Source of the DNA: Candidatus Sphingomonas phytovorans | GTDB lineage: Bacteria > Pseudomonadota > Alphaproteobacteria > Sphingomonadales > Sphingomonadaceae | Length of the DNA stretch: 64,000 bases | Reading direction: 5' to 3' | NCBI GenBank assembly: GCA_029202385.1 | Contig: CP119314.1 | Span: 2,606,501-2,670,500 of the forward strand | Shown: piece by piece, positions 17,078-26,694 of the stretch | Numbering within the stretch: position 1 is the stretch's first letter | Layout: every line of letters starts with the position of its first letter | The notes under the pieces: generated by a model | The model's input: the letters and a program-made list of their open reading frames with translations, nothing else | Told to the model about the DNA's origin: nothing | Database searches by the model: none | Made by a program: the position numbers and the translations under genes

Positions 17078-17986
17078 ATGTTCGATTGGGATGACCTGCG
17101 GATATTCCTGGCGGTGGCACGGTCGCGGCATCTTGCCTCCGCGGCGCGGTCGCTGGGGATGGATGCGACCACCGTGGGGCGGCGGTTGCGGCGGCTCGCA
17201 TCCGCGCTTCAGTCCGAATTGTTCGAGGTCGAGGCGAGCGAGCGGCGGCTGACCGAGCAGGGGCAGGCGCTGTTCGCGCATGCCGAGACGATCGAGAGCA
17301 CCGCGTTGCATGCGCTGGGCGAAGTGGGTGGCGGGTCCAACCAGGCGACCGGACATGTCCGGCTGAGCGTCGCCGAAGGAGTCGCCACCTGGGTGCTGGC
17401 GCCGTGCCTGCCGGAATTCCGCCGGCGCCATCCCGATATCCGGCTCGATCTCGTCACCGCATCGGGCTTCCTCAATCCCTCGAAGCGCGAGGCGGATATC
17501 GCGGTCATGATGGCCCGCCCCCGCCACGGCCGGCTGATCGCGGCGAAGCTCGCCGACTACCGGCTGAGGCTCTACGCGGCGACGCGCTATCTCGACGCGC
17601 ATGGCCCGATCGGGTCGATCGAGGAACTGAGCGAGCATACGCTGATCGGGTACGTCCCCGAATTCCTCTATTCGCCCGAACTGGACTATCTCGGCGAGGT
17701 CGCGCCGGGGCTCGACGCCAATCTCCGCTCGACCAGCATCAACGTGCAGTATAGCGCCATCGCCAACGGCACCGGCATCGGCGTGCTGCCCAGCTTCATC
17801 GCCGACCAGGATCCAGGCCTTACCATGTTGTTCCCCGACCAGGTCGATATCGTGCGCAGCTTCTGGCTGGTGACACACAGCGACATGCGGCGGCTGGCGC
17901 GGATCGAGGCGGTGCTCGAATGGTTGAAGGAAGCCGCGACGGGCAGTCTGCGCCCGGCGGCCTTTGCGCCCGGGAGAAGGATATGA
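17078..17986 (+). CDS. LysR-family transcriptional regulator
   Basis: 302 residues. N-terminal winged helix (FDWDDLRIFLAVARSRHLAS, then GMDATTVGRRLRRL), then a periplasmic-binding-protein-like effector domain (GHVRLSVAEGVATWVLAP through TGIGVLPSFIADQDP). It would be divergent from mmsA were the 3.7-kb island absent, so it may have been the regulator of mmsA or of the valine genes; this is inference from position. Its stop overlaps the next gene's start. Confidence 0.88.
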   Translation: MFDWDDLRIFLAVARSRHLASAARSLGMDATTVGRRLRRLASALQSELFEVEASERRLTEQGQALFAHAETIESTALHALGEVGGGSNQATGHVRLSVAEGVATWVLAPCLPEFRRRHPDIRLDLVTASGFLNPSKREADIAVMMARPRHGRLIAAKLADYRLRLYAATRYLDAHGPIGSIEELSEHTLIGYVPEFLYSPELDYLGEVAPGLDANLRSTSINVQYSAIANGTGIGVLPSFIADQDPGLTMLFPDQVDIVRSFWLVTHSDMRRLARIEAVLEWLKEAATGSLRPAAFAPGRRI

Positions 17987-18468
17987 GCGTCGCATTCCGC
18001 CGCGAGAGCGATGAAGAGCACAAGGAACCGAAGTTCGAACTGCCGCTGCCGCCAGGGCCCAATCTGGTCACGGCGCGCGGCCGAGCGCTGATCGATGCGC
18101 GGGTGGCCGCGCTGGAGGGCGAGATCGCCGCCGAGGCCGACGACGCAGCGCGCGAAGTGCTGAAGCGTGAGCTGCGCTACTGGAACACGCGCCAGACCAC
18201 CGCGATCCTGGCGCCCGAGCCCGATGGCGCGGAGGTCGCCTTCGGCACCAGCGTTACCTTCCGCCTCAACGGCGCGCTTCGCACTATCCGGATCGTCGGC
18301 AGCGACGAAGCCGATCCGGCCGCCGGTCGAATCGCCTTCACCGCCCCGCTGCCCAAGGCGATGATGGGCGCCGAGGCCGGCGAGCATCTCGACTATAACG
18401 GCACGCCCGATGCGATCGAGATCGTGACGATCAGCCGGGCGAGCAACGAACAAGATGAACGGGAGTAA
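17983..18468 (+). CDS. GreA/GreB-like transcription elongation factor domain protein
   Basis: 161 residues. An N-terminal helical segment ([20 protein letters not shown], then [20 protein letters not shown]) is followed by the C-terminal GreA/B fold ([20 protein letters not shown], then [20 protein letters not shown]). The coiled coil is short compared with true GreA, so it may modulate RNA polymerase differently. The ATG at 17983 overlaps the LysR stop (ATGA). Confidence 0.82.
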   Translation: MSVAFRRESDEEHKEPKFELPLPPGPNLVTARGRALIDARVAALEGEIAAEADDAAREVLKRELRYWNTRQTTAILAPEPDGAEVAFGTSVTFRLNGALRTIRIVGSDEADPAAGRIAFTAPLPKAMMGAEAGEHLDYNGTPDAIEIVTISRASNEQDERE

Positions 18469-18473
18469 CCCGC

Positions 18474-18950
18474 CTGACATATTTTGCGACAATCCGAATC
18501 CTTGTCGATGCGGATGCATGCCCCGTAAAGGACGAGGTCTATAAAGTGGCCTTTCGCCACGAGGTGTCTGTGGCCATCGTCAGCAATTCCATCATGCGAA
18601 TCCCGGTTCATCCGCTCGTCGAGCGGGTGATCGTGAACGATTCGTTCGATGCCGCCGACGACTGGATCGCCGAACGGGCCGACCCGTCAGCCGTCGTCGT
18701 GACTAGCGATATCCTGCTGGCCGACCGATGCCTCAAGGCCGGGGCCACCGTGATCGCCCCGACGGGCAAGCCCTTCACCACCAGCTCGATCGGGGCGGCG
18801 ATCGCGACCCGCGCGATCATGGCCGACCTGCGCGCAGGCGGGGATGCGATCGGCGGACCCGCGCCATTTTCGAAGACCGACCGGTCCCGTTTCCTCTCGG
18901 CACTCGACCAGGCGCTGGTGTCGCTCAAGCGCAAGGTCCAGCCGTCATGA
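18474..18950 (+). CDS. YaiI/YqxD family (DUF188) protein with a non-canonical start
   Basis: About 158 residues. The hallmark N-terminal block [19 protein letters not shown] is present, followed by [19 protein letters not shown] and the tail [15 protein letters not shown]. No ATG, GTG or TTG lies in frame before that block; the first ordinary start (GTG 18546) would remove the conserved acidic residues. A CTG at 18474 has GGGAG 8 nt upstream and gives the normal family length, so it is proposed as the start. Biochemical function of the family is unclear (PIN-like fold). Confidence 0.75.
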   Translation: MTYFATIRILVDADACPVKDEVYKVAFRHEVSVAIVSNSIMRIPVHPLVERVIVNDSFDAADDWIAERADPSAVVVTSDILLADRCLKAGATVIAPTGKPFTTSSIGAAIATRAIMADLRAGGDAIGGPAPFSKTDRSRFLSALDQALVSLKRKVQPS

Positions 18951-19129
18951 GCCAGGATAAATTCGAGCGTCATCGGCAGCCATGGACAAGCGACGAGATC
19001 CAGAAGCTCCATACTCTCGCGAAAAAAGGCATGGCGCTCAAGGCGATAGCCAAGGCGCTGAAGCGCAGCGAGGAATCCACTAAGGATCGCGCGAAGGCCG
19101 ATGGCCTCTCTATCGCGAAACTTAGATAG
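18947..19129 (+). CDS. Small helix-turn-helix protein
   Basis: 60 residues; the ATG overlaps the preceding stop (ATGA). The sequence [20 protein letters not shown] followed by [20 protein letters not shown] has the spacing of a SANT/homeodomain-like helix-turn-helix. Such small proteins are common in alphaproteobacteria, with unknown targets. Confidence 0.7.
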   Translation: MSQDKFERHRQPWTSDEIQKLHTLAKKGMALKAIAKALKRSEESTKDRAKADGLSIAKLR

Positions 19130-19276
19130 GATATAGGATATACGACTAACAAAGCATTTGCCTGTTCCGCCCCGGGCGAGACAGGAACCAAGGGTTGAGG
19201 GACGGTGTTTGGCGCACTCCGCACGGGAGCTTCCCGTCGCGACATGCTGGCACGGCCTGAAGCAACGGGAGCAAGA

Positions 19277-20518
19277 ATGACCGTACGATCGCCTGACCCT
19301 GCGCGCATGTCGACGACGCTCGCCCTGTTGACGGCGCTGGCGCTGCTGTCCGGCTGCGGCAAATCCGATACGACCAAGCAGGGCGGCGGCCGCCGTGGGC
19401 CGCAGGGCCCGCCGCAGGTGGGCTATATCGTGATCAAGCCGACCAGCGTGCCGATCACCACCGAACTGGCGGGTCGGACCACCGCCTTCGAAAGCTCCGA
19501 GGTGCGCCCGCAGGTTTCCGGCGTGATCCATCGCCGTTTCTTCACTGAAGGTTCGCTCGTGAAGCAGGGCCAGCCGCTCTACCAGATCGATCCAAGCCTC
19601 TATCGGGCCGCCGCCAACCAGGCGCAGGCCAATCTGGCCAGCGCCGTGGCCACGGCCGAAGCCAGCCGTATCAGGGCCGAACGCTACAAGCCGCTCGCCG
19701 ATATCGAGGCAGTCGCCAAGCAGGACTATACCGACGCGGCGGCGCAGGCACGCCAGACCCAGGCCGCCGTCGCGCAGAACCGCGCCGCGCTCGATACCGC
19801 CCGGATCAACCTGCGCTTCACCACCGTCCCCGCGCCGATCACCGGCCGGATCGGCCGTTCGCTCTATACCGTTGGCGCGCTGGTCACGATCAATCAGGTC
19901 GATCCATTGGCGACGATCCAGCGGCTCGACCCGATATATGTCGACATCCAGCGATCGACCGCCGAGTTGCTTGCGCTGCGCCGCGAGCTCGCCACGGGGG
20001 GCCAGACCCCGGCCAATGCCGATGTGCGCCTGAAGCTCGAGGACGGCAGCGACTATGGCTATACCGGCACGGTCGAATTCTCCGAGGTCGTCGCAAGCCA
20101 GACGACCGGCACCGTCACGATCCGGGCGCGCTTCCCCAATCCGCAGGGGCTGTTGCTGCCGGGCATGTTCGTGCGGGCAAGCTTCGCCCAGTCGATCAGC
20201 AACAATGCCTTCCTGATCCCGCAGCCAGCCGTGTCGCGCGACCCGAAGGGCAATGCGACCGTGTTCGTCGTCGGCCCCGACAACAAGGCGATCCAGCGCA
20301 AGGTGACCGCGACACAGGCGATCGGCACGAACTGGGTCGTCACCGCCGGCCTGAACGCCGGGGACAAGGTGATCGTCCAGGGCGTGGGCAAGACGATCCC
20401 GAACCAGGTCGTGCGGCCGGTGCCGGCGGGCCAGCCCGAGCATATCGGCGCGCCGCAGGGCAAGGGTGAGAGTCGGGGCACGGGCCAGGGCACCCCGACC
20501 GGCAAGAAGCCCGGTTGA
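19277..20518 (+). CDS. RND efflux periplasmic adaptor lipoprotein
   Basis: 413 residues. A type II signal peptide with lipobox LSGC is followed by the membrane-fusion layout: beta-barrel/lipoyl part (VRPQVSGVIHRRFFTEGSLV, KQGQPLYQIDPSLY), alpha-hairpin (ANQAQANLASAVATAEASRI) and VPAPITGRIGRSLYTVGALV. The ATG at 19277 has GGGAGCAAG upstream and gives the best signal peptide. First gene of a three-gene efflux operon; the permease follows after 7 nt. Confidence 0.92.
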   Translation: MTVRSPDPARMSTTLALLTALALLSGCGKSDTTKQGGGRRGPQGPPQVGYIVIKPTSVPITTELAGRTTAFESSEVRPQVSGVIHRRFFTEGSLVKQGQPLYQIDPSLYRAAANQAQANLASAVATAEASRIRAERYKPLADIEAVAKQDYTDAAAQARQTQAAVAQNRAALDTARINLRFTTVPAPITGRIGRSLYTVGALVTINQVDPLATIQRLDPIYVDIQRSTAELLALRRELATGGQTPANADVRLKLEDGSDYGYTGTVEFSEVVASQTTGTVTIRARFPNPQGLLLPGMFVRASFAQSISNNAFLIPQPAVSRDPKGNATVFVVGPDNKAIQRKVTATQAIGTNWVVTAGLNAGDKVIVQGVGKTIPNQVVRPVPAGQPEHIGAPQGKGESRGTGQGTPTGKKPG

Positions 20519-20525
20519 CCGGCCG

Positions 20526-23500
20526 GTGATTTCGCGCATCTTCATCGACCGGCCGATCTTTGCCTGGGTCGTCGCCATCATCATCATGCTGGCCGGCGCC
20601 GGCGCGATCCTGACACTGCCGATCGAGCAGTTTCCCGACGTGGCGCCGCCGAACGTCAACATCCGCGCCAATTATCCCGGCGCGTCGTCGGAAACGCTGG
20701 AAAACAGCGTGACCCAGGTGATCGAACAGCAGCTTACCGGAATCGACGGGCTGCTCTATTTCAGTTCCAATTCCAACTCGCGCGGCGGCGTGAACATCAG
20801 CGCGACCTTCGCCAAGGGCATCGACCCCGACATCGCGCAGGTGCAGGTGCAGAACCGGGTGCAGCAGGCGCTGCCCCGCCTGCCCGCCCAGGTACAGCAG
20901 CAGGGCCTGACCGTCACCAAGTCCAACCCGGACTTCCTGATGGTCGCGGCGATCTACGACACGACCGACACGCGCACCAACCAGGACGTGTCGGACTATA
21001 TGGTCTCCACCCTGCAGGAGCCGATCGGCCGCCTGGAGGGCGTGGGCGACGTCAACGTGTTCGGATCGCAATATGCGATGCGCGTGTGGCTCAACCCCGA
21101 CCGGCTGGCGAGCTTCAGCCTGATGCCGAGCGACATCATCACCGCGATCCAGGCGCAGAACGCCGAAGTCGCGGCGGGCGAAGTGGGCGGCGTGCCCAAC
21201 AGCCCAGACCAGGCGCTGAACGCGACGGTGACGGCGCAGAGCCGGTTGTCGACGCCGGCGCAATTCGCCAACATCGTGGTGAAGACCCAGCGCGACGGAT
21301 CGACCGTCCATCTCTCCGATGTCGCGCGGGTCGAGCTGGGCGCGGAGAATTACGGCGTCGTCAGCCGGATCAACGGCCATCCCGGCGCGGGCATCGCCAT
21401 CAGCCTGGCGCCCAATGCCGACGCGCTGAAGACCGCCGAGCTGGTCAAGGCCGAGATCGAGGCACAGGCGAAGAAATTCCCCAAGGGCTTCGCCTACGAC
21501 TATCCGCAGGACGTGACCGGCTTCATCAAGCTGTCGGTCGAGGAAGTGGTGTGGACGCTGATCGAGGCGATCATCCTGGTCGTCATCGTCATGTTCATCT
21601 TCCTGCAGAACTGGCGGGCGACCCTGATCCCCACGATCGCGGTGCCTGTCGTGCTGCTCGGCACCTTCGCCATCTTCGCGGTGGCCGGCTTCACCATCAA
21701 CACGCTGACCATGTTCGGCCTGGTGCTGGCGATCGGCCTGCTCGTCGACGACGCCATCGTCGTCGTCGAGAATGTCGAGCGCCTGATGGAAGAGAATCCG
21801 GGCATGAGCCCGCGCGACGCGACGATCGAGTCGATGAACGAGATCACCGTCGCGCTGATCGCCATCGCCCTGGTGTTGTCGGCGGTGTTCCTGCCGATGG
21901 CGTTCTTCGGCGGATCTACCGGCGTGATCTACCGGCAATTCTCCATCACGATCGTCTCGGCGATGGTGCTGTCGGTGGTGGTCGCGCTGGTGCTTACACC
22001 GGCGCTGACCGCGACCATGCTCAGGCGCAAGGAAGAGGAAAGCGAGAGCAGGCATGAATCGATCCGGTGGATCCAGCACCGGATGGAAGGGGCCAAGACC
22101 TGGTTCAACACCAGCTTCGAACGCATGGTCGAGCGCTATACCAACACCGTCTCCAAGGTGGTCGATCGCAAGGCCCTGTTCCTGATCATCTATGCCATCA
22201 CCGTCGCGATCCTGGTGATCCTGTTCGTCAGGCTGCCGACCGGCTTCCTGCCGACCGAGGACCAGGGCACGACCAGCATCCAGTTCAACCTCGCCCCCGG
22301 CGCGACGATCGGCAAGACCCAGCAGGCGCAGCGCGAGATCGAGAAATATTTCCTCAAGACCGAGGGCAAGGATACCGACGCGATCATGACGGTCGCGGGC
22401 GGCGGCGGCGGCGGCCAGAATACCGGCCGCGGCTTCGTCGCGCTGAAGGACTGGTCGGAACGCAAGGGCGAGAAGAACGGCGCCGACGCGATCGCGCGGC
22501 GGGCGACCGCCGCGCTGGGCGGCCTGCGCGACGTCGAATTCTATTCGACCGTGCCGTCGGCCGTGCGCGGGCTCGGCCAGTCCGCCGGCTTCCAGATGGA
22601 ATTCCAGAATACCGGCGGGCTGAGCCGCGAGGAGTTCAAGGTAGCGCGTGACAAGCTGCTCGCCGCGGCGCGTGCCGACCCGACACTCCAGGCGGTGCGC
22701 CCGACCGACCTGCAGGACCAGCCGACGCTTAAGGTCGATGTCGATGCGCAGAAGCTTAGCACGCTCGGCCTGAACCAGGCCGACGTGAATGCGACGCTGT
22801 CGACCGCCTGGGGCGGCCGGTACGTCAACGACTTCAACGATCGCGGCCGCGTGAAGCGTGTCTATGTCCAGGGCGATGCGCCGTTCCGCGCAGCGCCGGA
22901 CGATATCGGCTCCTGGTTCGTCCGCGGATCGACCGGCGACATGGCGCCTTTCTCGTCCTTCGCCAACGTTTCCTGGGGCACGGCGCCCTCGTCGCTCAGC
23001 CGGTTCGGCGGCTTCTCGGCCTATGAGCTGCAGGGCCAGGCCGCGCCGGGCGTCAGCTCGGGCGAGGCGATGAACCGGATGGAGCAGCTCGCCGCGCAAT
23101 ATCCCGGCACCAGCGTCGCCTGGGCCGGCCTGTCCTTCCAGGAGCGCCTCTCCTCGGGCCAGGCCCCGTATCTCTATGCGCTGTCGCTGCTCGTCGTGTT
23201 CCTGTGCCTCGCCGCGCTGTACGAGAGCTGGTCGATCCCGATCGCGGTGCTGCTCGTCATCCCGCTCGGGCTGGTCGGCGCGATCTTCGCGGTGACGTTA
23301 CGCGGGCTGGAGAACGACGTGTACCTCCAGATCGGCCTGCTGACGACGATGGGGCTGGCCGCGAAGAACGCGATCCTGATGATCGAGTTCGCCGAACAGG
23401 CCGAGAAGCAGGGCAAGCGCGTGATCGAGGCGGCGCTGGAGGCGGCCCGAATCCGTCTCCGCCCGATCCTGATGACCAGCTTCGCCTTCATCTTCGGCGT

Positions 23501-23723
23501 GCTGCCGCTCGCCGTGTCGACCGGCGCGGGCGCGAACAGCCGAGTCGCGATCGGTACGGCGGTGATCGGCGGGATGCTGACCGCGACGATCCTCGCGATC
23601 TTCTACATCCCGCTGTTCTTCGTGCTGGTTCGCCGGGGCACCCGCAACGTGCTGGCGCATTTGCACCACGAGCATCCCTCGCCCCCTGCCCAGCCGGTGC
23701 AGGCCGAAGAGGGGATCGCGTGA
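20526..23723 (+). CDS. RND efflux permease (HAE1 / AcrB type)
   Basis: 1065 residues, the family's normal length. N-terminus ISRIFIDRPIFAWVVAIIIM, and the proton-relay helix with paired aspartates (GLLVDDAIVVVENVERLM). Two repeats of a large periplasmic loop are visible, and the second half contains LQIGLLTTMGLAAKNAILMI. It exports hydrophobic drugs by proton antiport as a trimer. GTG at 20526 is the only sensible start. The adaptor precedes it and the outer-membrane channel follows in TGATG overlap. Confidence 0.95.
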   Translation: MISRIFIDRPIFAWVVAIIIMLAGAGAILTLPIEQFPDVAPPNVNIRANYPGASSETLENSVTQVIEQQLTGIDGLLYFSSNSNSRGGVNISATFAKGIDPDIAQVQVQNRVQQALPRLPAQVQQQGLTVTKSNPDFLMVAAIYDTTDTRTNQDVSDYMVSTLQEPIGRLEGVGDVNVFGSQYAMRVWLNPDRLASFSLMPSDIITAIQAQNAEVAAGEVGGVPNSPDQALNATVTAQSRLSTPAQFANIVVKTQRDGSTVHLSDVARVELGAENYGVVSRINGHPGAGIAISLAPNADALKTAELVKAEIEAQAKKFPKGFAYDYPQDVTGFIKLSVEEVVWTLIEAIILVVIVMFIFLQNWRATLIPTIAVPVVLLGTFAIFAVAGFTINTLTMFGLVLAIGLLVDDAIVVVENVERLMEENPGMSPRDATIESMNEITVALIAIALVLSAVFLPMAFFGGSTGVIYRQFSITIVSAMVLSVVVALVLTPALTATMLRRKEEESESRHESIRWIQHRMEGAKTWFNTSFERMVERYTNTVSKVVDRKALFLIIYAITVAILVILFVRLPTGFLPTEDQGTTSIQFNLAPGATIGKTQQAQREIEKYFLKTEGKDTDAIMTVAGGGGGGQNTGRGFVALKDWSERKGEKNGADAIARRATAALGGLRDVEFYSTVPSAVRGLGQSAGFQMEFQNTGGLSREEFKVARDKLLAAARADPTLQAVRPTDLQDQPTLKVDVDAQKLSTLGLNQADVNATLSTAWGGRYVNDFNDRGRVKRVYVQGDAPFRAAPDDIGSWFVRGSTGDMAPFSSFANVSWGTAPSSLSRFGGFSAYELQGQAAPGVSSGEAMNRMEQLAAQYPGTSVAWAGLSFQERLSSGQAPYLYALSLLVVFLCLAALYESWSIPIAVLLVIPLGLVGAIFAVTLRGLENDVYLQIGLLTTMGLAAKNAILMIEFAEQAEKQGKRVIEAALEAARIRLRPILMTSFAFIFGVLPLAVSTGAGANSRVAIGTAVIGGMLTATILAIFYIPLFFVLVRRGTRNVLAHLHHEHPSPPAQPVQAEEGIA

Positions 23724-25150
23724 TGCGCCACCTGACCCTATTGCTCGCAGCGACATCGCTCGGCGCCTGTTCGATGGCGCCCAAATATGTCCGCCCCGAC
23801 GTGCCGGTGCCGACGTCCTGGCCGGCCGGCGATGCCTATCTGAAGCAAAGCGAGGCGGCGCTGCCCGCCGTCACCTATCGCGACATCTTCCGCGACACGC
23901 GGCTGCAGGCGCTCATCGAGCAGGCGCTGACCAACAATCGCGACCTGCGCGTCGCCGCGGCAAACATCGCCGCCGCACGGGCGCAATATCGCATCCAGCG
24001 CTCGGCACTGTTCCCGGCACTCGGCGTATCGGCGGGAGCGACCCATGCCGACACTGGGAACGGCAATGGCGAGCGCAGCAATTTCTCGGTCGATGGCGGC
24101 ATCACCGCGTTCGAGCTCGACCTGTTCGGCCGTATCCGGTCGCTCAGCACCGCGGCGCAGAACAGCTATTTCGCGACCGAAGCGGCGGCGCGGGCGACGC
24201 GCCTGACATTGGTCGGCGATATCGCCACCGCCTGGCTGACCTATGGCACGGACAGGAGCCTGCAGGCGATCGCGCAGGACACCGCCGCGAGTGCCGAGAA
24301 GAGCGTCACGCTGACCCGGGCCCGGCTGGAAGGCGGTATCGCGCCGCGCACCGACCTGCGCCAGGCGGAAACGGTGCTGGCCACCGCGCAATCCGACCTC
24401 GCGCAGCAGACGACAAGGGTCGCGCAGGATATCAACGCGCTGCAATTGCTGGTCGGCGCGCCGATCGATCCCGGCCTGCTGCCCGGATCGATCGAGGAAG
24501 CCGGCAAGACAGTCGCCGAGCTGCCGGCGGGGATCGATTCAGGCATATTGCTGCGCCGTCCCGACGTGGTGCAGGCCGAATATCAGCTTCGCGGCGCCAA
24601 TGCGCAGATCGGCGCGGCACGGGCGGCATTGTTCCCCCGCATCTCGCTGACGACGGTACTCGGGCTGGCGAGCGGTTCGCTCGGCAATCTCTTCGAGGGG
24701 GGATCGTTCAACTATTCGGCCGGCGCCAATGCCAGCTACACGATCTTCAACGCCGGCGCGGGCCGGGCGAATGTGCGCCAGACCGAGGCGCAGCGCGATG
24801 CAGCGCTCGCCGGCTATGAAAAGGCGATCCAGACCGCGTTCCGCGAAGTATCCGATGCGCTGGCACGGCGCGGCACGATCACCGAGCAGATGCGCGCGAC
24901 CGAGGCGCTGGCCAGCGCCGCGGCCGACAATTACCGCTTGTCCGATGCGCGGTATCGTGGCGGCATCGACACCTTCCTGCAGAATCTGGATTCGCAGCGA
25001 TCGCTCTATTCCGCGCGGCGGCAGCTTGTCTCGACCCAGCTCATCGCGGCGACCAATCTCGTCACGCTCTATCGCGCGCTGGGCGGGGATTCCACGCTGG
25101 ACGCTACGGCGGCCGGGCCGGAGCCGGCAGGCGGCGGCGCCACCGACTGA
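23723..25150 (+). CDS. RND efflux outer-membrane channel lipoprotein (NodT family)
   Basis: 475 residues with lipobox LGAC in the first 17, then SMAPKYVRPDVPVPTSWP. The repeated outer-membrane-factor helices are visible: NRDLRVAAANIAAARAQYRI and a matching second repeat near YRLSDARYRGGIDTFLQNLD. The LRRPDVVQAEYQLRGANAQI segment is a TolC/NodT signature. ATG overlaps the permease stop. Completes the tripartite pump. Confidence 0.94.
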   Translation: MRHLTLLLAATSLGACSMAPKYVRPDVPVPTSWPAGDAYLKQSEAALPAVTYRDIFRDTRLQALIEQALTNNRDLRVAAANIAAARAQYRIQRSALFPALGVSAGATHADTGNGNGERSNFSVDGGITAFELDLFGRIRSLSTAAQNSYFATEAAARATRLTLVGDIATAWLTYGTDRSLQAIAQDTAASAEKSVTLTRARLEGGIAPRTDLRQAETVLATAQSDLAQQTTRVAQDINALQLLVGAPIDPGLLPGSIEEAGKTVAELPAGIDSGILLRRPDVVQAEYQLRGANAQIGAARAALFPRISLTTVLGLASGSLGNLFEGGSFNYSAGANASYTIFNAGAGRANVRQTEAQRDAALAGYEKAIQTAFREVSDALARRGTITEQMRATEALASAAADNYRLSDARYRGGIDTFLQNLDSQRSLYSARRQLVSTQLIAATNLVTLYRALGGDSTLDATAAGPEPAGGGATD

Positions 25151-25229
25151 TTGCTGCGGCGATGCTGCGGCCTGTTCCGCAGCAGGCTCGCTTGACGGAT
25201 GCTTAAAGCCGGTAAAGGATGGCGGTTGC

Positions 25230-25601
25230 ATGACGACCCCACCCGACCCCGGCGCGTTCTTCCGCGAAATGCTCGGCCAGTGGGAGCAGATGGCCAACCA
25301 GTTCGGCGGCCAGGTGATGAAGTCGGGCGAATTCTCCCGCGTGATGCAGGGCGCCAGCAGCGCGACGATGACCGCCCAGGCAGCCGCGCACCAGATGATG
25401 GACAAGGCGCTGGCCGCCGCCAACATGCCGAGCCGCAGCGAGGTCGAGGACCTGTCGGCCCGCGTCAGGCGGATCGAGGAGTCGGTCGGTCGGATCGAGG
25501 CGCTGCTGATGGCCCAAGCCCCAGGCGTTACGCAAGGCATCGCGCCGTCGGAGCGGCCAAGGCCGAAGCGCACCCGCAAGCCGCCGGAGAAGCCGGCTTG
25601 A
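25230..25601 (+). CDS. PhaE-like polyhydroxyalkanoate synthase partner
   Basis: 123 residues. The C-terminal half carries MPSRSEVEDLSARVRRIEES, a coiled coil like that ending the PhaE subunit of class III PHA synthases and some granule proteins; the tail is basic (RPRPKRTRKPPEKPA). It is much shorter than classical PhaE. It stands 19 nt upstream of phaC, which supports a role as activator or granule partner. The assignment rests on the coiled-coil motif plus context. Confidence 0.65.
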   Translation: MTTPPDPGAFFREMLGQWEQMANQFGGQVMKSGEFSRVMQGASSATMTAQAAAHQMMDKALAAANMPSRSEVEDLSARVRRIEESVGRIEALLMAQAPGVTQGIAPSERPRPKRTRKPPEKPA

Positions 25602-25620
25602 GCGAGTCGCGGCGCTGACC

Positions 25621-26694
25621 ATGGCCGACCGGAACGCCCCCGACCTGTTCACCCAGGCCAGCACGGCGTTCGACCGCGCGTTGCAGCGCAATTTCAAGGG
25701 GCTCGATTATTTCGCCTCGCCGGCGCCGGTGCTCGGCGCCAGCCCCAAGGATCTGCTGATCCAGCGCGGCACGATGAACCTGTACCATTATCGCCCGATG
25801 ACCGACGAGGTTTACCGGGTGCCGTTGCTGCTGGTGATGGCGACGACCAATCGCGGCTATATCTTCGACATGGTGCCGGGGCAGAGCCTGGTCGAATATC
25901 TGCTCAAGGCCGGGTTCGACGTGTTCATGCTCGACTGGAGCCCGCCCCGCGCCGACGAGAAGGGCCTGAAGCTCGACGACTATGTGCTGGATTTCATCCC
26001 CTCGGCGATCGAACGGGTACAGCGGGAGACCGGCGAGGAGGAGTTCACCGTCGTCGGATATTGTTTCGGCGGGGTGCTCTCCCTGCTCTGGGCGGCGCTG
26101 CACCCGGGCGCGCCGATGAAGAACCTCGTCACCTTCACCACGCCGGTCGATTTCTCGAAGATGGAGATGTTCCAGGCCTGGGCCGACAAGCGTTTCTTCG
26201 ATGTCGACCGGCTGGTCGATACGTTCGGCAATTGCCCGGCGGATTATCTCTACACCGCGTTCGACATGCTGCGCCCCGGCGCGCGGATTGCGGGGAATAT
26301 CAGGCTGATCGATAATCTCTGGAACGACGAGTACGTCAAATCCTTCCGCATGTTCGATCGCTGGGCGAGTGACACGCTGCCGCTGGCGGGCGAATATTTC
26401 CGCGAGACGACCAAGAAGCTGATGTGGGACAATCAGCTTAACGACGGCACGATGGAAGTCGGCGGACGGCCGGTCGACCTGGGCGGGATCACCGCGCCCT
26501 TCCTTCACGTCACCGCCGAGCACGATCACATCGTACCGTCCGCTGCGTCCGCGCCGCTGATCGAGAAGATCGGATCGGCCGACAAGGAACAGGTGACATT
26601 GAAGGGCGGCCATGTCAGCCTCGTCGCCGGGGGCAACGCGATCAAGCGGCTATGGCCGAGGCTGGTCGAGTGGTTGGGGGAAAGGTCGACATGA
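25621..26694 (+). CDS. phaC: Class III-type poly(3-hydroxyalkanoate) synthase
   Basis: 357 residues, the size of class III/IV PhaC. The lipase-like box with cysteine nucleophile is GYCFGG (Cys148). The other triad members fit TAEHDHIVP (Asp) and GGHVSLVAG (His). N-terminus DYFASPAPVLGASPKDLLIQ and the strand FDVFMLDWSPPR are family signatures. It polymerises hydroxyacyl-CoA into storage granules. Stop overlaps the GNAT start. Confidence 0.92.
   Translation: MADRNAPDLFTQASTAFDRALQRNFKGLDYFASPAPVLGASPKDLLIQRGTMNLYHYRPMTDEVYRVPLLLVMATTNRGYIFDMVPGQSLVEYLLKAGFDVFMLDWSPPRADEKGLKLDDYVLDFIPSAIERVQRETGEEEFTVVGYCFGGVLSLLWAALHPGAPMKNLVTFTTPVDFSKMEMFQAWADKRFFDVDRLVDTFGNCPADYLYTAFDMLRPGARIAGNIRLIDNLWNDEYVKSFRMFDRWASDTLPLAGEYFRETTKKLMWDNQLNDGTMEVGGRPVDLGGITAPFLHVTAEHDHIVPSAASAPLIEKIGSADKEQVTLKGGHVSLVAGGNAIKRLWPRLVEWLGERST

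Noticed and set aside
18608..20671. 687-codon minus-strand frame
   Set aside because: Antisense of the YaiI gene, the HTH gene and the RND adaptor; no recognisable domain.
20340..23099. 919-codon minus-strand open frame rich in Arg, Asp and His
   Set aside because: It is entirely antisense to the RND adaptor/permease, whose domains are clear; long antisense frames are normal in high-GC genes.
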